Source: Chlamydiota bacterium (lineage in GTDB: Bacteria > Chlamydiota > Chlamydiia > Chlamydiales > Waddliaceae). From it: a stretch of DNA of 7,345 nt. The notes below the pieces were generated by a model, which was given only the letters and a program-made list of their open reading frames with translations, was not told the DNA's origin and ran no database searches. A program made the translations under genes and the position numbers. Below, in pieces: positions 6,281 to 7,345 of this stretch (position 1 is its first letter; every line of letters begins with the position of its first letter). The stretch covers positions 1 to 7,345 of the forward strand of contig JAAKFP010000120.1 of assembly GCA_011065005.1 (NCBI GenBank). The letters run 5' to 3'.

Positions 6281-6388
6281 GGTTACCTTTACATAAGGTT
6301 ATTCTTGCTTGTTTCGGTATATATCAGATTTGCAAGAAATGATCAATTGTTGACAGCCTCTTCACCCGGGTGAAAGGTTTCAGACCCC
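6270..6388. repeat. 119-bp segment with inverted GGGGTCTGAA ends
   Basis: GGGGTCTGAA at 6270-6279 is repeated as its exact complement at 6379-6388. Allowing a small gap, the similarity continues inward (ACCTTTAC against ACCTTTCAC). Near its right end is a perfect 14-bp palindrome, TTCACCCGGGTGAA (6361-6374). A TTGACA at 6350-6355 has no matching -10. The GGGGTC end is also shared with both ends of the 177-bp palindrome at 2195-2371, suggesting a related class of short element. Together with the 190-bp repeat it fills most of the gene-free stretch 6066-6410. Confidence 0.5.
6272..6286. repeat. Direct repeat copy 2 (GGTCTGAACGGTTAC)
   Basis: It matches 6172-6186 at 14 of 15 positions, 100 bp downstream. 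It also overlaps the left terminus of the GGGGTCTGAA-bounded segment, so two repeat structures meet here. Confidence 0.65.
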
Positions 6389-6410
6389 ATTGTTTTTTCT
6401 ATCGTTTTTA

Positions 6411-6457
6411 TTGCACAAATCTGGCCGGTATGTTACATAAATGTTAACATACTGGAG
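6411..6457 (+). promoter_or_regulatory. Promoter, overlapping operator and ribosome site of the second AbiE module
   Basis: TTGCAC (6411-6416) is separated by 17 bp from TACATA (6434-6439), which is preceded by TG in the extended -10 position. An inverted repeat GTATGTTA (6428-6435) and TAACATAC (6445-6452) straddles this -10, and ATGTTAACAT (6441-6450) is itself a perfect palindrome. This is the expected layout for autorepression by the AbiEi protein encoded just downstream. GGAG (6454-6457) is 5 nt before the ATG at 6463 and decides that start over an in-frame GTG at 6457. Confidence 0.6.
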
Positions 6458-6462
6458 TGTTT

Positions 6463-7095
6463 ATGGGTATTCTTGCATTGAGACAGAAATGTCGGGGAGA
6501 AGAGTTGGATTATGGTTTCCTCATGGACTATTTCAAAAAATATCGAGCTCCGCGATCTAAAATCATGCGTTTGATTCGCTCTGGTGAGTTGATCCGAGTG
6601 AAAAAAGGACTTTATGTATTTGGTGATCTTTATCGCAAGCAACCTGTACATCGAGGCCTGCTAGCAAACCTGATTTATGGACCTTCCTATGTTTCAAAAG
6701 AATATGCTCTTTCCTACTATGGGATGATTCCTGAGAGAGTTGAAGCTGTCACTAGTATGACCACAAAAAAGAACAAAACTTTCCACACTCCGTTTGGAAC
6801 GTTCACCTATCAACATCTTCATGAGAGACGCTATGCTGTAGGAGTGAATTGGGTTGAACTGGAAGAGGGGCGCCACTTTTTTCTTGCATCCCCCGAAAAA
6901 GCGCTAGCAGACATCGTGGTTTCGTTTCGCGATATCCGCTCAAAAAAAGAGATGGCAACGCATTTAAGGGAGAACCTTAGAATTGATGAAAGTGCCTTGG
7001 GGGAGTTGGACCGAAGCAGGATGCATAAAATCGCGGCTGAATATCGAAATCCAGTCGTGACCTTACTTGAAAGGACACTAAACCCGGGATTGTGA
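6463..7095 (+). CDS. Second AbiEi-family antitoxin and probable autorepressor
   Basis: This is the antitoxin of a second type IV-like toxin-antitoxin pair. Its 210 aa are shorter than, and not obviously alignable with, the antitoxin at 1310-2113. Residues about 17-56 form a winged helix-turn-helix (FLMDYFKKY, RSKIMRLIRSGELIRV, wing KKGLYVF). GPSYVSKEYALSYYGMIPE at 73-91 and FHTPFGTFTYQHL at 107-119 are the AbiEi core, and ASPEKALADIV at 142-152 is a conserved family motif. The C-terminal 50 residues are charged and helical. The ATG at 6463 is chosen because of its GGAG; the GTG at 6457 would overlap that ribosome site. A partial AbiEii-type toxin follows directly, on the same strand. Autoregulation is likely given the inverted repeat over the promoter. 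Confidence 0.9.
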   Translation: MGILALRQKCRGEELDYGFLMDYFKKYRAPRSKIMRLIRSGELIRVKKGLYVFGDLYRKQPVHRGLLANLIYGPSYVSKEYALSYYGMIPERVEAVTSMTTKKNKTFHTPFGTFTYQHLHERRYAVGVNWVELEEGRHFFLASPEKALADIVVSFRDIRSKKEMATHLRENLRIDESALGELDRSRMHKIAAEYRNPVVTLLERTLNPGL

Positions 7096-7124
7096 CCTCA
7101 TGATGGATCAAGTCATATTGGATT

Positions 7125-7345
7125 ATGTTACAGCGATACAAGTGTGTAACAGAAGACGATTACACCAACGCCCTCAAAGAAATCATACAAGAGGTTGCTC
7201 TGTTGGGACTGTGGCGAGCGAAGTTTTTTGAACATGCAGCTTTTTATGGAGGAACTGCATTAAGAATTTTATACAGACTCAATCGTTTCAGTGAAGATCT
7301 CGATTTTTCCCTACTCAAAAAAAACCGACAATTTTCATTTCTTCC
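7125..7345 (+). CDS. Second AbiEii/AbiGii-family nucleotidyltransferase toxin, 3'-truncated by window end
   Basis: Only the first 73 residues are visible. YGGTALRILY at 41-50 is the nucleotide-binding loop and RFSEDLDFSLL at 54-64 supplies the metal-binding acids D58 and D60. Upstream, NALKEIIQEVALLGLWRAKFFEHAAF at about 15-40 resembles the usual N-terminal helix of this subfamily, with residues at both ends of it visible. The frame is open back to a stop at 7101. ATG 7125 is the first ATG in it but has only a weak upstream GGA. A better placed ATG pair (7100, 7103), just after the antitoxin stop, is in another frame and ends at 7231. Either 7125 is the true start or a one-base shift separates the original N-terminus from the body. 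It is in the same orientation as the antitoxin and 29 bp from it. Confidence 0.85.
   Translation, partial: MLQRYKCVTEDDYTNALKEIIQEVALLGLWRAKFFEHAAFYGGTALRILYRLNRFSEDLDFSLLKKNRQFSFL

Noticed and set aside
6350..6355. Perfect TTGACA as a -35 box
   Set aside because: No -10-like hexamer exists at 16-18 bp spacing, where the sequence is the GC-rich palindrome and its flank.
6361..6374. TTCACCCGGGTGAA as the operator of the second AbiE module
   Set aside because: It is a perfect palindrome but lies about 35 bp upstream of the best -35 and within the GGGGTC-bounded repeat. The inverted repeat at 6428-6452 overlaps the promoter and is the better candidate.
6433..6651. Minus-strand open frame over the second antitoxin start
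   Set aside because: It overlaps the well-supported antitoxin and its promoter, without ribosome site or domain.

Overview
The window carries a proline-biosynthesis cluster (proB-proA-proC, minus strand) and the gene for the RNase P catalytic RNA (rnpB, plus strand). On either side lies a different AbiE-type (type IV) toxin-antitoxin module. The moderate base composition, the type-A RNase P RNA and the apparent loss of the GGU motif from its L15 loop would suit a member of the Chlamydiae or another PVC-type bacterium. That assignment is tentative: it rests on remembered family traits and no search was run.

Layout. Positions 48-2113 (minus) hold an apparent three-gene operon: an AbiEi-like antitoxin/repressor, an AbiEii-like nucleotidyltransferase toxin overlapping it by 4 bp (ATGA), and, 18 bp further on, a 138-aa single-pass membrane protein of unknown function. 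Positions 2114-2410 are non-coding and dominated by a 177-bp imperfect palindrome (2195-2371) that resembles a small non-autonomous mobile element. rnpB follows at 2431-2799 with an extended -10 promoter, and its U-tract touches the stop codon of the convergent proC. proC, proA and proB fill 2807-6065. proB and proA overlap by 14 bp and proC is 60 bp downstream of proA. All three keep their family motifs and together cover glutamate to proline.

Positions 6066-6462 are again non-coding and rich in repeats: a 190-bp inverted repeat built on GCGAAG units, a pair of 15-bp direct repeats, and a 119-bp segment bounded by inverted GGGGTCTGAA. The right side (6411 to the end, plus strand) begins a second, unrelated-looking AbiE-type module: a promoter overlapped by an inverted repeat, a 210-aa antitoxin, and the N-terminal part of an AbiEii toxin cut by the window edge.

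How it works together. The pro genes are housekeeping metabolism and rnpB is essential tRNA maturation. The AbiE modules and palindromic elements look like accessory DNA packed around this core. The less familiar items are the membrane-protein third gene, the altered L15 loop, the palindromic elements, and the disagreement over the second toxin's start frame.
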